A DNA stretch of 64,000 nucleotides from Agrobacterium rosae (GTDB lineage: Bacteria > Pseudomonadota > Alphaproteobacteria > Rhizobiales > Rhizobiaceae), in contig NZ_NXEJ01000009.1 of NCBI RefSeq assembly GCF_002915175.1, forward strand, positions 294,969 to 358,968. The letters run 5' to 3'. Position numbers and translations under genes: made by a program. The notes beneath the pieces are model-generated. The model was given only the letters and a program-made list of their open reading frames with translations. It ran no database searches and was not told where the DNA came from. Positions 27,326 through 36,458 of the stretch are shown one piece after another. How positions within the stretch are numbered: the first letter of the stretch is position 1; every line of letters begins with the position of its first letter.

Positions 27326-28419
27326 GATGCATGTTCCGGCAGGTGCGTGAGAATGTTGTTGAGTGTTATGGCCGCGTTTTCCAGTGAGCGCTCATCACTC
27401 GCAAAGCGGCGCGCCGTTTCCGCCATCCTCCTGCGCATGTCGTCATCCGTCATCAGTGACGCCAATGCATCGGCATAGCACCCCGTATCACCGGGTTCGG
27501 TCAGAATTCCCGTTTCTCCGTGTCTGACGACCTCCGGGACGCCGGCGATCCGTTCCGCGACCACAGGCAAGCCCGCAGCCTGTGCTTCGAGATAGGCCAG
27601 GCCATAGGCCTCACCATGCCCTGGCCAGACGTAGATCGAGGCATGCGACAGGATGTTGGCGATGTCAGCGGTATTTCGTTCGCCGTGCCAGATGAGATGT
27701 GATCGGTCGATCGTGTCGAATACCCTATGGACAGTCTCGCGCTCGGGTCCGTCCCCAATGATATCCAGTGTCCATGGCAGGTCCTGCGGTAACAGCTTCA
27801 GGGCACCGGCCAGCGCTTGGTAGCTGCTGAGTTTGTCGCCGGCGCGCATCATGGCCACGGTTACCATCCGGTAGCGGGTGGGCGACGGCGCGACCATCGT
27901 GAATGCGGATGCATCGATAAAGGGCGGCAGCATGGTGCATCGAATGTCAGCGTCGGCCTCTGTCAGCCCGTCCCGATCGCGGTGGGTGAAGCAAATATTG
28001 ACGGCCGCGAGGCGTATATCCGTGAGAAGTCCAGCCTGCGTTTCTGCCCAGCCCATTTTGTTTCGCTTGGAAGAGTAGGATGCTTCGGCGGTGACATAGG
28101 CCACGCCGTAAAGCTGGCAGACTTCGGGTCCGAGAAAATCCCGTGCCTTGTAATAGGGGTGATAGCAAAACCAGATATCCGGCTTGCCGTCTCGCAGCCA
28201 TTCGGCCGCAATTCGCTTTCTTTCCGCTTGCGCTTCCCGTTTCAGGCTTTCCATGTCGTCACCATCGGGCTGTCGCAGAAAACTGCGAAGCTCGGAGACC
28301 ACCTCCACCTCATGCCGGCCAAGCCGCATGGCCCGCATCAGCAGGCGCGCCATCAATCGGTCGCCGGAGGGTACGGGATGGTTGGGAGATTTTAGTGGGC
28401 AGTAGAATGCGATTTTCAT
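27322..28419 (-). CDS. Glycosyltransferase family 4 (GT4)
   Basis: About 365 residues, beginning MKIAFYCPLKSPNHPVPSGDRLMARLLMRAM, the usual GT-B N-terminal strand and loop. The C-terminal half has TLDIIGDGPERE, LIWHGERNTADIANILSHASIYVWPGHGEAYGLAYLEAQAAGLPVVAERIAGVPEVV with the E-x7-E donor motif region, and ends with a C-terminal helix. A start at 28440 is also possible; neither has a strong ribosome site. Translation is coupled to the deacetylase. It is divergent from the nucleotide-sugar dehydrogenase with an 80-100 base shared promoter region. Confidence 0.88.
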   Translation of the reverse strand: MKIAFYCPLKSPNHPVPSGDRLMARLLMRAMRLGRHEVEVVSELRSFLRQPDGDDMESLKREAQAERKRIAAEWLRDGKPDIWFCYHPYYKARDFLGPEVCQLYGVAYVTAEASYSSKRNKMGWAETQAGLLTDIRLAAVNICFTHRDRDGLTEADADIRCTMLPPFIDASAFTMVAPSPTRYRMVTVAMMRAGDKLSSYQALAGALKLLPQDLPWTLDIIGDGPERETVHRVFDTIDRSHLIWHGERNTADIANILSHASIYVWPGHGEAYGLAYLEAQAAGLPVVAERIAGVPEVVRHGETGILTEPGDTGCYADALASLMTDDDMRRRMAETARRFASDERSLENAAITLNNILTHLPEHAS

Positions 28420-28523
28420 GGGAGAGTTTTGCTTCGCCATTCAACGTTTCGTCAATGGGAATTTGACCCAGGCAAACCTTGACACTGTGCCTGTTCTCGC
28501 CCAACTGATGGGCATGTTCTTCC

Positions 28524-29884
28524 ATGCGCGGGGCGCAATCAGCTTTGACTTCCTCTTCAAACGCACAACATCTTCTGGGTCTCATCCAGTCCAAAAAGGC
28601 AACCGCAGGCGTTATTGGCCTCGGTTATGTCGGTCTGCCGCTGGCGATGACCATTGCCCATTCCGGTTTCAAGGTGGTCGGTTTTGATGTCGATCCGGGC
28701 AAGATTACTGCCATCGATGCCGGTGAAAGCTATATCGAAGCGGTATCACACGATGTGTTGAACGGTGCGCGCCAAGACGGCGGCTTTGTCGCAACCTGTG
28801 ATTTTTCCAGGCTTGCCGATTGTGACGTCATTGCAATTTGCGTTCCAACACCGCTGACGAAATATCGCGACCCTGATCTTTCCTATGTCGAAAACACCTG
28901 CCGCGAAATTGCCAAAACGCTTCGCCCCGGGCAGCTTGTCGTGCTGGAATCCACCACTTATCCCGGCACCACTGACGGTATCGTCAAGACCATTCTGGAA
29001 AAGACTGGGCTGAAATCCGGTGTGGATTTCTTCCTCGGCTTTTCACCGGAGCGGGAAGATCCCGGCAACCGCGATTTCCAGACGTCGACCATTCCCAAAG
29101 TGGTGGCCGGTGAAGGTCCGGATGCAGCAGAATTGATGACGACCTTTTATGGCTCCGTGGTTAAAACGGTTGTTCCCGTTTCAACCAATGCCACGGCAGA
29201 GGCGGTGAAGATCACCGAAAACGTGTTTCGCGCCGTCAATATCGCCCTCGTCAACGAATTGAAGGTCGTTTACGAAGCGATGGGCATCGATATCTGGGAA
29301 GTGATCGATGCGGCCAAGACCAAGCCGTTCGGCTATATGCCGTTCTATCCCGGCCCAGGACTTGGTGGCCACTGCATTCCTATCGACCCGTTCTACCTGA
29401 CCTGGAAATCGCGTGAATACGAGTTACCGACGCGCTTCATCGAACTGGCAGGTCAGATCAACACCGGCATGCCACGCCATATCGTCAGCCGGTTGGCGGA
29501 GGCATTGGATATTCACCGTGGCAAGGCGCTCAGCCGCTCGAAGGTTTTGATCGTGGGGTTGGCCTATAAAAAAACGTGCCCGATATTCGCGAAAGCCCTT
29601 CTTTGAAGCTGATCGAGCTTATTCTGGAACGCAGCGGCCAGCCTTCCTATTTCGACCCCTATGTCGCGGAAATTCCCAGAACCCGCGAATATATCGATCT
29701 TTTGGGCATGCAGTCGGTCAAGTGGGACCAGCAGACCATTAGTGCATTCGACGCAGTTCTGGTCGCAACCGATCATGACAATATCGACTATAAAAGCCTG
29801 AGCGAATGGTCGCCGCTGATCATCGACACGCGCAATGCTTTTGCCAAGCGCGGTATCGTGGCAAGCCACATCATCAAAGCCTGA
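28524..29884 (+). pseudogene. UDP-N-acetylglucosamine 6-dehydrogenase-like gene with a frameshift
   Basis: A WbpA/WecC-type nucleotide-sugar dehydrogenase. The NAD-binding GVIGLGYVGLPLA (about 30-42), the FSPEREDPGN block, and the catalytic cysteine in GGHCIPIDPFYL are all present. The frame then breaks in a run of seven A (29568-29574): upstream it reads LIVGLAYKKTCPIF and soon stops at 29606. One more A would give LAYKKNVPDIRESPSLKLIELI, the normal family sequence, which indeed continues in the next frame to 29884. Corrected length would be about 453 residues, normal for the family. Either a real disruption, a sequencing error, or a slippage site. Its product would be UDP-GlcNAcA-type sugar for polysaccharide synthesis. 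Confidence 0.85.
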
Positions 29885-29898
29885 TGGAAGAATAAGAG

Positions 29899-30381
29899 AT
29901 GAGCAGACTGGACAGCTTCATTCGCCGCCTGACGGCGCAGCGGGATATTCTCAACCATGTCCAAGCCGATCTCGACCTTCCGGTCGAAGGGCCGGTGATG
30001 GAGATCGGGCTTGGCAACGGCCGTACGTTCAACCATCTGCGCGAGCTGTTTCCAGATCGTCGCATCGTGGCTTTCGACAGGGCCATGGGTGCGCATGCGT
30101 CATCTGTGCCGGACGATAAGGATTTGGTGATCGGCGAGATCGCCGAAACGGCTCAGGCCTATCTGGGTGTAGAGGCGGCGCTGGTTCATGCCGATATCGG
30201 CACAGGTTATCCGGAGAAAGATGCCGTCACGTTGACGTGGTTGCCGCAACTGGTTGCGGGCATGCTGGCCAAGGGTGGAGTTGCGATCAGCGGCCTTCCT
30301 TTGGAAGAAAAAACGCTCAATCCGCTGCCCGTGCCTTCGTCGGTGCCGACGGATCGTTATTTCCTCTATCGGAAAATATAA
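29899..30381 (+). CDS. Small class I SAM-dependent methyltransferase
   Basis: A 160-residue protein with a compact Rossmann methyltransferase core. Motif I is MEIGLGNGRTFNHL (about 34-46), followed by IVAFDRAMGAH with the acidic residue after strand 2 that binds the SAM ribose. The sequence ends VPTDRYFLYRKI. It is shorter than most methyltransferases and lacks an obvious substrate domain. It begins 14 bases after the dehydrogenase region with AGAATAAGAG upstream, so it is probably co-transcribed with it. It converges with the cyclase gene, the stops being 5 bases apart. The substrate is unknown. Confidence 0.8.
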   Translation: MSRLDSFIRRLTAQRDILNHVQADLDLPVEGPVMEIGLGNGRTFNHLRELFPDRRIVAFDRAMGAHASSVPDDKDLVIGEIAETAQAYLGVEAALVHADIGTGYPEKDAVTLTWLPQLVAGMLAKGGVAISGLPLEEKTLNPLPVPSSVPTDRYFLYRKI

Positions 30382-30386
30382 GCGGC

Positions 30387-32045
30387 TTACAGAAAGAGCT
30401 GACTTTCCGCCTCTGAAATCAGAAACACCTTCATTTGCGAACTTTTGCCGCGAATGGGAATGGTCCGGCTTTGCAGCGCCTTGGTGTCATGCCCGGACTG
30501 CTTCAACACTGGTTCAGAGACGACAATGGCAGTGTTGAACTCCTTGGCGGCGGTTTCGAGCCTGCTCGCCACATTGACTGTGTCACCGATGGCCGTGAGG
30601 TTTTTCGCAGCCCCGTAGCCCATGACGCCGACGATGGATGGGCCTGCGTGAATGCCGACCACAATGCGTAGCCTCACTGCGAATTGCTTTTCCAATTCCT
30701 CGTTGAGCGTCTCGATGTTGCGCAGAATGAGGGCCGCCGCTTTGAGCGCATTGCGGCTTGCGTTTTCCGTGTCGCCCGAAAGACCGAAGAGCGCCATGGC
30801 ACCATCTCCGATGAATTTGTCCAGCCGTCCGCCTGCCTCCTCCACCGCCTGACCCACGACGGTGAAATAGCTGTTGAGCAAAAATACCATGTCATAGGGC
30901 AGGCGCGCCTCGGACAGCGCCGTGAAATTGCGAAGATCGCAAAACAGAACGGCAATCTCCTCTTCGCGACCGGGCCGGATCGGCTCGCCGCTGGCCGGAA
31001 TGTCGCGTTGCTGTTTGGACGCCAGCAACAGAGCCACTTTGAGGTTATGTTTGGGGCGAAGCTGACAACCGAGCCTGACATCGGTGTCCGCGTGAATGCG
31101 CTGTAGTGTTGCTCTTTCCATCGAGGATGCTTCTGGCAGAGGCCCATCCGTATCGATGATCCGTACCCGGCATGTCGAACATCGCCCTTTGCCACCGCAA
31201 GCCGAAAAATGGGAGACGTTACCGGAGCGGCTGGCTTCCAATATGCTCAACCCTGCTGGTGCCCGAACCAGCGCACCGTGATCGTAGCGGATCTCGAACG
31301 AATTCGAACGCTGCCGCCAACTGCGAACGCCACGAAGGGCGATAACCAGAGCAATTGCTGCACCAAACGTGGCTTTCAGTCCGGTGGTAACCGCGTCGAC
31401 GGTTGCTTCCAGTTCAGCCTGATTGGCAACGGGTGTACGGAGCGGTGGCGGACTATTTTCCATCGCGCGGCCCGCATCGCTGAAGCCGAGAAGCGCAAGG
31501 ATAGGCAGCAGCACAGCAACGGTCAGAAGATATGGGGAGATTTTCTTGTACCATTCGCGGTAGCGCAGCCAGAAAAACACGCCTAGACAGCCATGAAACC
31601 AGATCAGCACCAGTGCCGTGCTTTGACGCAGCCCCAGCCACGGATTGCGTATCCAGAAGTTATGGATCACGGTTTCATAGCCGACATCGACGCCATAAAG
31701 CATGCGCGATATGCGGATGCCGGTGGCGTGGTCGATGATCAGATAGGGAATGAGCAGGCCGATGATGATCTGGAGCGCTTCCCGGATCGGCATCTTGAAG
31801 GAGCGCCGCAGATAAAGCGAGCGCAACACTAATGCGACATGGGTCAGCACAGAACCGTAGAGTATCAGGCTGCTGAGTGGATTGAGCCAGACGAGGCTGA
31901 ACCACATGCGTCCATATTCTGCCGCATCGATCGAGATCAGCGCAAGCGCGTGGTTCGCCAAATGGGTGAACACGAAGCTCAGCATAATCAGGCCGGACAT
32001 AAGGCGCGCATGCCTCAGCGACGTTTCCGACACCATCTTGGTCAT
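30387..32045 (-). CDS. Membrane cyclase with cytochrome-b-like anchor and [2Fe-2S] domain (CyaC-like)
   Basis: A 552-residue class III nucleotide cyclase with three parts. Residues 1-240 form about six membrane helices rich in conserved-looking histidines (THLANHALAL, LTHVALVLRSLY, IDHATG, WFHGCLG), resembling the di-haem anchor of succinate dehydrogenase. Residues 255-335 are a ferredoxin domain with Cys283-x5-Cys289-x2-Cys292 and Cys327, binding a [2Fe-2S] cluster. Residues 365-530 are the cyclase, with metal-binding Asp370 (FCDLRNFT) and Asp414 (FIGDGAMALF). A redox- or quinone-controlled adenylate cyclase of this general type (CyaC) is known in Sinorhizobium meliloti. Whether the product here is cAMP or cGMP cannot be decided by eye. 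Confidence 0.88.
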   Translation of the reverse strand: MTKMVSETSLRHARLMSGLIMLSFVFTHLANHALALISIDAAEYGRMWFSLVWLNPLSSLILYGSVLTHVALVLRSLYLRRSFKMPIREALQIIIGLLIPYLIIDHATGIRISRMLYGVDVGYETVIHNFWIRNPWLGLRQSTALVLIWFHGCLGVFFWLRYREWYKKISPYLLTVAVLLPILALLGFSDAGRAMENSPPPLRTPVANQAELEATVDAVTTGLKATFGAAIALVIALRGVRSWRQRSNSFEIRYDHGALVRAPAGLSILEASRSGNVSHFSACGGKGRCSTCRVRIIDTDGPLPEASSMERATLQRIHADTDVRLGCQLRPKHNLKVALLLASKQQRDIPASGEPIRPGREEEIAVLFCDLRNFTALSEARLPYDMVFLLNSYFTVVGQAVEEAGGRLDKFIGDGAMALFGLSGDTENASRNALKAAALILRNIETLNEELEKQFAVRLRIVVGIHAGPSIVGVMGYGAAKNLTAIGDTVNVASRLETAAKEFNTAIVVSEPVLKQSGHDTKALQSRTIPIRGKSSQMKVFLISEAESQLFL

Positions 32046-32186
32046 GCTGACTGTCTCCGGTTGCCGCTTGCGCTCGTTGTTCGGCAGATTGCCAGAGAGT
32101 TCTCTGCTGATAGCCGTTTGCCGCTATACTCTAACGGTCGGAAAAGCAGAATAGATCAACGATCACGTCATCGGCATTTTTCAGCG

Positions 32187-33047
32187 TCAGAGCTGTATCG
32201 TCTGCCCATCCCATGCGGCAAATGCACCCGCAAACTCTTTTTTGGCATCGGCATCGATGACATCAAGCTCGGCATCGGTGCGGAACGGGGCATGGTGGAT
32301 GAGACCGACGCTCTTTGCATTCGCCAGCTTGGCCAGATGAACAGCCTGCTGCCACGAGGAGTGGCCGTATCCGCGATAGGTTTCCATCTCGGATTCGGTG
32401 AAGCTTGCGTCGTAGAGGAAAAGGTCGACGTTTTCGATGAGTTTCAAAACGGTCTTGTCGACCTTGCCCGTTTCATGCTCCGTATCCGTGATGATGGCGA
32501 AGCTTCGGCCCTGCCAGTCGATGCGGTAGCCGATGGCATTTCCGGGATGGTTGAGCATTCCGGTCGTGATGTTCAGTTCAGGATGGACAGGCAGAACGTC
32601 TCCCGCCTGAAAGTCCCTAGTGATGATCTGGGCGCAGCATATATCGAGCGGGGCCGGAAACCATGGCGGGCTCATGAACTCCGCCAGCATCTCGCGTGTC
32701 GTCTTTTGTCCAGCCAGATGGCCTGACCATATGCGAACGGCATTCTCGCGGTTGAAGAAGGGTTTGAAGTACGGAAATCCAATGATGTGATCGTAGTGAC
32801 AGTGAGAAAAGAACATGTTGACGTCGCCGACGCCTTCCGCCTTGAGCGACTGACCGACTGGCAACAGCCCTGAACCCGCATCGAACAAAAGGACATGCTC
32901 TCCGCATCTGACTTCGATGCAGATCGTATTGCCACCATATTTCCGGAATTTGTCTCCCGATACGGGAAGCGTTCCCCGTGCTCCCCAAATCTTGACCCGA
33001 AATTCTTCTTTATTGTCCCGACGTGGATCGTCGGAATTCAACGCCAT
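32187..33047 (-). CDS. Metallo-beta-lactamase-fold hydrolase
   Basis: A 286-residue protein of the MBL superfamily. It has the opening VKIWGARGTLPVSG and the zinc motif H82-C-H84-Y-D86-H87 (SHCHYDHIIGF). A later ITDTEHETG and GHSSWQQAVHLA with a final LIHHAPFRTD complete the metal-ligand set. This WGARG-type subfamily includes proteins related to class II cyclic-nucleotide phosphodiesterases and to RNase Z-like enzymes. Because it lies between a cyclase and a cyclic-nucleotide-binding protein, a phosphodiesterase role is attractive but unproven. I chose the ATG at 33047, with GGGG 6 bases upstream, over 33098. Confidence 0.85.
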   Translation of the reverse strand: MALNSDDPRRDNKEEFRVKIWGARGTLPVSGDKFRKYGGNTICIEVRCGEHVLLFDAGSGLLPVGQSLKAEGVGDVNMFFSHCHYDHIIGFPYFKPFFNRENAVRIWSGHLAGQKTTREMLAEFMSPPWFPAPLDICCAQIITRDFQAGDVLPVHPELNITTGMLNHPGNAIGYRIDWQGRSFAIITDTEHETGKVDKTVLKLIENVDLFLYDASFTESEMETYRGYGHSSWQQAVHLAKLANAKSVGLIHHAPFRTDAELDVIDADAKKEFAGAFAAWDGQTIQL

Positions 33048-33240
33048 GATACACCCCAATTTACCACGGACAGCCGCAAGGCTTTCTCCGATAGGCACCG
33101 TCTTGTCTGTGTTGCCGCCACCCCGGTTCGAGGAGACATGTTATGTCTCCGCCATTAGTAGGGTCAGCATTTCAGTTTTATGACAATAGTGCCACTTTTA
33201 TTTTTCTTTTGAGAAACGTGGGCGGAAAAGGCTGTTTCTT

Positions 33241-33696
33241 TTAGGCGTTGGAATTTGATCGTGCTTTGCTCAACTCGGTGGTTGTCTGCGTCAGGCGTTC
33301 CGCCAGCACCCGCATGACCTTGATCGTCACGTCTGGGAAATCCGACATAAGCTTGAAGAATTGTTCCTTACCGATGCGCAAAGCTTCGACGGACGTAGAC
33401 GCCTGGACGGTTGCGGTTCTGACGCTGTCGCACAGGATGGCGATTTCGCCGACGATGGCATTGCCGCTCATCTCGGTCAGCTTGATCTGACCTGAAGGGG
33501 AATCGATCAGGACGTCCACCTTGCCCGTCAAAAGGACATAGGCCGCATCTCCCAGATCACCTTGCCGGAACAACTCGTCCCCGGCGTGATAGGACACGCG
33601 ATCTGATGCGAAAGCCAACAGCTTCAGCTTGGAAGGCTCCATCTCGCTGAAGAAGGGAACGCGTTTCAGCATTTGAATTTCGTCTTTGAAAAGCAT
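33241..33696 (-). CDS. Stand-alone cyclic-nucleotide-binding domain protein
   Basis: A 151-residue protein made of a single CRP-type cNMP-binding domain and a C-terminal helix, with no DNA-binding helix-turn-helix. Phosphate-cassette residues are present: GEIAIL (Gly83-Glu84) and R93-T94-A95 in SVRTATV, the positions that hold the cyclic phosphate and ribose. It should therefore be able to bind cAMP or cGMP. It starts 44 bases after the ABC-exporter-like gene and is probably co-transcribed with it. It could act as a sensor subunit on another protein, since it has no output domain itself. Confidence 0.9.
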   Translation of the reverse strand: MLFKDEIQMLKRVPFFSEMEPSKLKLLAFASDRVSYHAGDELFRQGDLGDAAYVLLTGKVDVLIDSPSGQIKLTEMSGNAIVGEIAILCDSVRTATVQASTSVEALRIGKEQFFKLMSDFPDVTIKVMRVLAERLTQTTTELSKARSNSNA

Positions 33697-33740
33697 TGCC
33701 CTGTCCCGTCCGTATTCCTGTTCTACCCAAGATAAACCAA

Positions 33741-36458
33741 CTATGCGGCGATCATTTCTTTAAATGTACCGTTTTCTTCCAGAAGAGTCTCGTATGTTCC
33801 ATCAGCAACAATGGTCGTGTGGTTAATAACGATAACACGGTCGAACATTTTTGACAGTGCAGCATTGGACAGTATCCAGATGACCGCCGGATTGGCCTCA
33901 TCACGTTTGAGGAATGAGATCACGTTGTCGACGATTTCCTGTTGCATGCGGTGATCGAGACCCGGCAATGGGCGATTGAGCACATAGTAGTCCGACTTTC
34001 GCATCAAGGCCCTGGCCAGATTAAGCTTTTGCCGCTGCAAAGGACCTAGCCGCTTACCGCCCGCGCCGAGATTGAACTCAAGTCCGACGGCCAGAACCTT
34101 TTCGTAAAGACCCTGCTTTTTCATCGCTTCGGCCACGATCTTGGTGATGCGCCGTGATGCATCGGCATAACGATGGCTGATCTTGCCGAACAGGATATTG
34201 TCGAGAAGGCTGGTCGAAGCGGCGTATTTTTCGGGATCATACGGCTCGATCCAGCTGCGCAGATCATCGGGCAGGTTCTGGTGGAACATGTGTCTGACTT
34301 CGATGATCTTGTCCATGACGTCCTGCGTCAGAAGACCAAAACGCTGTCTGGGTTCGATGTAGAAAAAGCTGAGCCGCAGCATGGCGCGCCTGTCGGCGTC
34401 GTTGGCGTCCTTGTAGCTCTTGCCCTGAAGGCGCTGCAGCGTCTGTTGATAGGTCGGAATATCATCAGCCGTCATAAAGGTGAGCTGCTGGAAAAACGGG
34501 TGATCGGGCGCAAGATCGCTGAAGATTTCAACGACGTTTTCCGCAATCGTATAACCCATATCGTAAAGCGTCTCGGACAGTCCGCTGCTGCGCATCAGCG
34601 AGCGGAAATAATCGCTGTCGATGATTTTCCGACTGGCGGTCGAGGAATCGCGCATCGTTCCGAACATGATGTTTTCACCGACGGTTGCCTCGGCATTGTA
34701 GCTGTTCGGTTCGAATGGCACGATCAGACCGCTCAGATTTTCCTCGTCGAGTTCCATGCGCAGCGCCTGCCGCAACTCCACGATCCTGGCTGCCAGATGC
34801 AGATCGGTCAAAGGATCGATGGACGAGCGCAATGCAAACTCGAGAATGTCGGGCGACAACTGAACCGTATCGAGAACGGACAGCATGGCCTTGAGGAATT
34901 TTTCCTCTTCATCGCTTCCAAAGGGGCTGGAGGCGTAATCGATCCAGTCGCTGTTCACATCGATGTCGGGATTTTTGGCGAGCTTTGCTTCGCGAATTTC
35001 CCATTTTCTATGTTCGAGTTCCGTACCCGCATAGTCCTTAGCCTTCAAAGGCGCATGTTTCAGGCCGTAAACGAGATTTTCTCTCAGGCTCGCATGGAAG
35101 AAATACGTGTCCGCCGAAACGTAGGAAATGCGTCGCCCGGTTACGGATTCCGGTAATTCGTGCAGGTCTCTATCACCGAAGGTGATCTTGCCGGATGTCG
35201 GCCACAGGGTCCGCCCCAGCGCATCGGCAAGGGCTTCGGCCCCTGAGCCGCCCACAATGCCCACGGTTTCTCCCGGATTGATCGTCAAGGATGCCTGATC
35301 GAGAAGCCGAGTACCGCTGTCATCATCCAGTGCCAAACCGGCAATAACGATTGGACCGGTGATCGCCGCTGCCGCTTCCGGTGACAGCGCCTGAATTTTC
35401 GAATCGATCATGGTTGGTGAATCGAACTGTTCGAAAACCTGTTCGTATTTTACCTGAACATCCTGACGCGCCTGGTCCCAGTCGATCAGTTCTTTCAGCG
35501 GGCCCGGTAGTTCCTTGTAGGCGTTGATGACGGCAACGAGCTGACCGACATCGAGGCTGCCTCTCAGCGTCAGATAACCGCCCAACGAGTAAAAGAAGAA
35601 CGGCGTCAGTTGAGCGAGGAAATTATTGATGAACTTGACGATGAATTTCCACTGGTACAGGTCGTAGCGGATTTTAAAGATTTCGCCGAGCCTGTGGGCA
35701 GCGTCCGCGCGTTCATAATTGGAGGTGTCATAGGCGTGGATCGTGCCGATACCATCCACCATTTCGCCGATCCTGCCTGCCAGTTGTCGAGCACTCAACT
35801 GGCGCTGCCTGCCGAGTTCGATCAGGCGACGGCGCATCTGGGGAATGATACCGACCTGAATAGCCGCCATGAAGGCAGCAATCAGCCCGAGCCAGAAATT
35901 CTGAACGAGAATGAAGAAGAGAGCCGACAGCGCCTGGCCGCCAAGAAGTGCTGGCTGAACGAAAGCATCGCCCGTGAAACCGCCAAGCGGTTCCACCTCG
36001 TCCTTAATCATGCTGGAAATTTCCGCACCCTTTACCCGCTTGAAGTGGGAAGGGGGAAACAGCAGAATACGATCGATCAACTGGAAGCGAATGCGGCGTA
36101 GCAAACGCTCACCAAGGCGGCCCTTGTAAGTGTTGATGTAGTATTTGAAGAGCCCGTTGATGATGACGAGCGCAAGGAACGTAAGGCTCAAACCCATCAA
36201 CATGCCCAGACGGGTGAGCTCGAGGCCTGGGAACAGCGTGACAGTTCCCATATAGGGAATATCGAGCGTCAGATGCATAAAGAGCTGAGTGGAATTCACG
36301 CCCTCGAAGCCATCTCCCTGTATGGGGCCGTTGACGATCTGCTTGGGAAGATCGAAAGCAAGGAAATAGGGGATCATCGAAAAGGCGACGATCAGCAGAA
36401 TGAAAAGCTGCTGCCGCCGCGTGTGATTCCAGATGTAGCGGGTTAGACTTTTTTCCAT
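33741..36458 (-). CDS. ABC exporter-like membrane protein with a degenerate ATPase domain
   Basis: A 905-residue protein. Residues 1-330 form a type IV (MsbA-like) transmembrane domain. The nucleotide-binding domain is badly altered: Walker A is GGSGAEAL (403-410) without the Lys-Ser/Thr pair; the Q-loop position reads YVSADTYFF; the signature is RLGPLQRQ (803-810) instead of LSGGQRQ; Walker B ends YVLNRPLPGLD with Asn-Arg for Asp-Glu; and the switch His is Asn (ILSNAAL). An insert of about 280 residues separates the Q-loop from the signature. Three copies of a Q-loop-plus-ENIxFG segment occur (ENLVYG 460-465, ENIMFG 595-600, DNILFG 753-758). It cannot hydrolyse ATP in the normal way. Confidence 0.85.
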   Translation of the reverse strand: MEKSLTRYIWNHTRRQQLFILLIVAFSMIPYFLAFDLPKQIVNGPIQGDGFEGVNSTQLFMHLTLDIPYMGTVTLFPGLELTRLGMLMGLSLTFLALVIINGLFKYYINTYKGRLGERLLRRIRFQLIDRILLFPPSHFKRVKGAEISSMIKDEVEPLGGFTGDAFVQPALLGGQALSALFFILVQNFWLGLIAAFMAAIQVGIIPQMRRRLIELGRQRQLSARQLAGRIGEMVDGIGTIHAYDTSNYERADAAHRLGEIFKIRYDLYQWKFIVKFINNFLAQLTPFFFYSLGGYLTLRGSLDVGQLVAVINAYKELPGPLKELIDWDQARQDVQVKYEQVFEQFDSPTMIDSKIQALSPEAAAAITGPIVIAGLALDDDSGTRLLDQASLTINPGETVGIVGGSGAEALADALGRTLWPTSGKITFGDRDLHELPESVTGRRISYVSADTYFFHASLRENLVYGLKHAPLKAKDYAGTELEHRKWEIREAKLAKNPDIDVNSDWIDYASSPFGSDEEEKFLKAMLSVLDTVQLSPDILEFALRSSIDPLTDLHLAARIVELRQALRMELDEENLSGLIVPFEPNSYNAEATVGENIMFGTMRDSSTASRKIIDSDYFRSLMRSSGLSETLYDMGYTIAENVVEIFSDLAPDHPFFQQLTFMTADDIPTYQQTLQRLQGKSYKDANDADRRAMLRLSFFYIEPRQRFGLLTQDVMDKIIEVRHMFHQNLPDDLRSWIEPYDPEKYAASTSLLDNILFGKISHRYADASRRITKIVAEAMKKQGLYEKVLAVGLEFNLGAGGKRLGPLQRQKLNLARALMRKSDYYVLNRPLPGLDHRMQQEIVDNVISFLKRDEANPAVIWILSNAALSKMFDRVIVINHTTIVADGTYETLLEENGTFKEMIAA

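Noticed and set aside
29576..29884. The 3' part of the nucleotide-sugar dehydrogenase as a separate 102-residue gene
   Set aside because: It continues the family sequence exactly after the A7 run, so it is the displaced C-terminus of the same gene.
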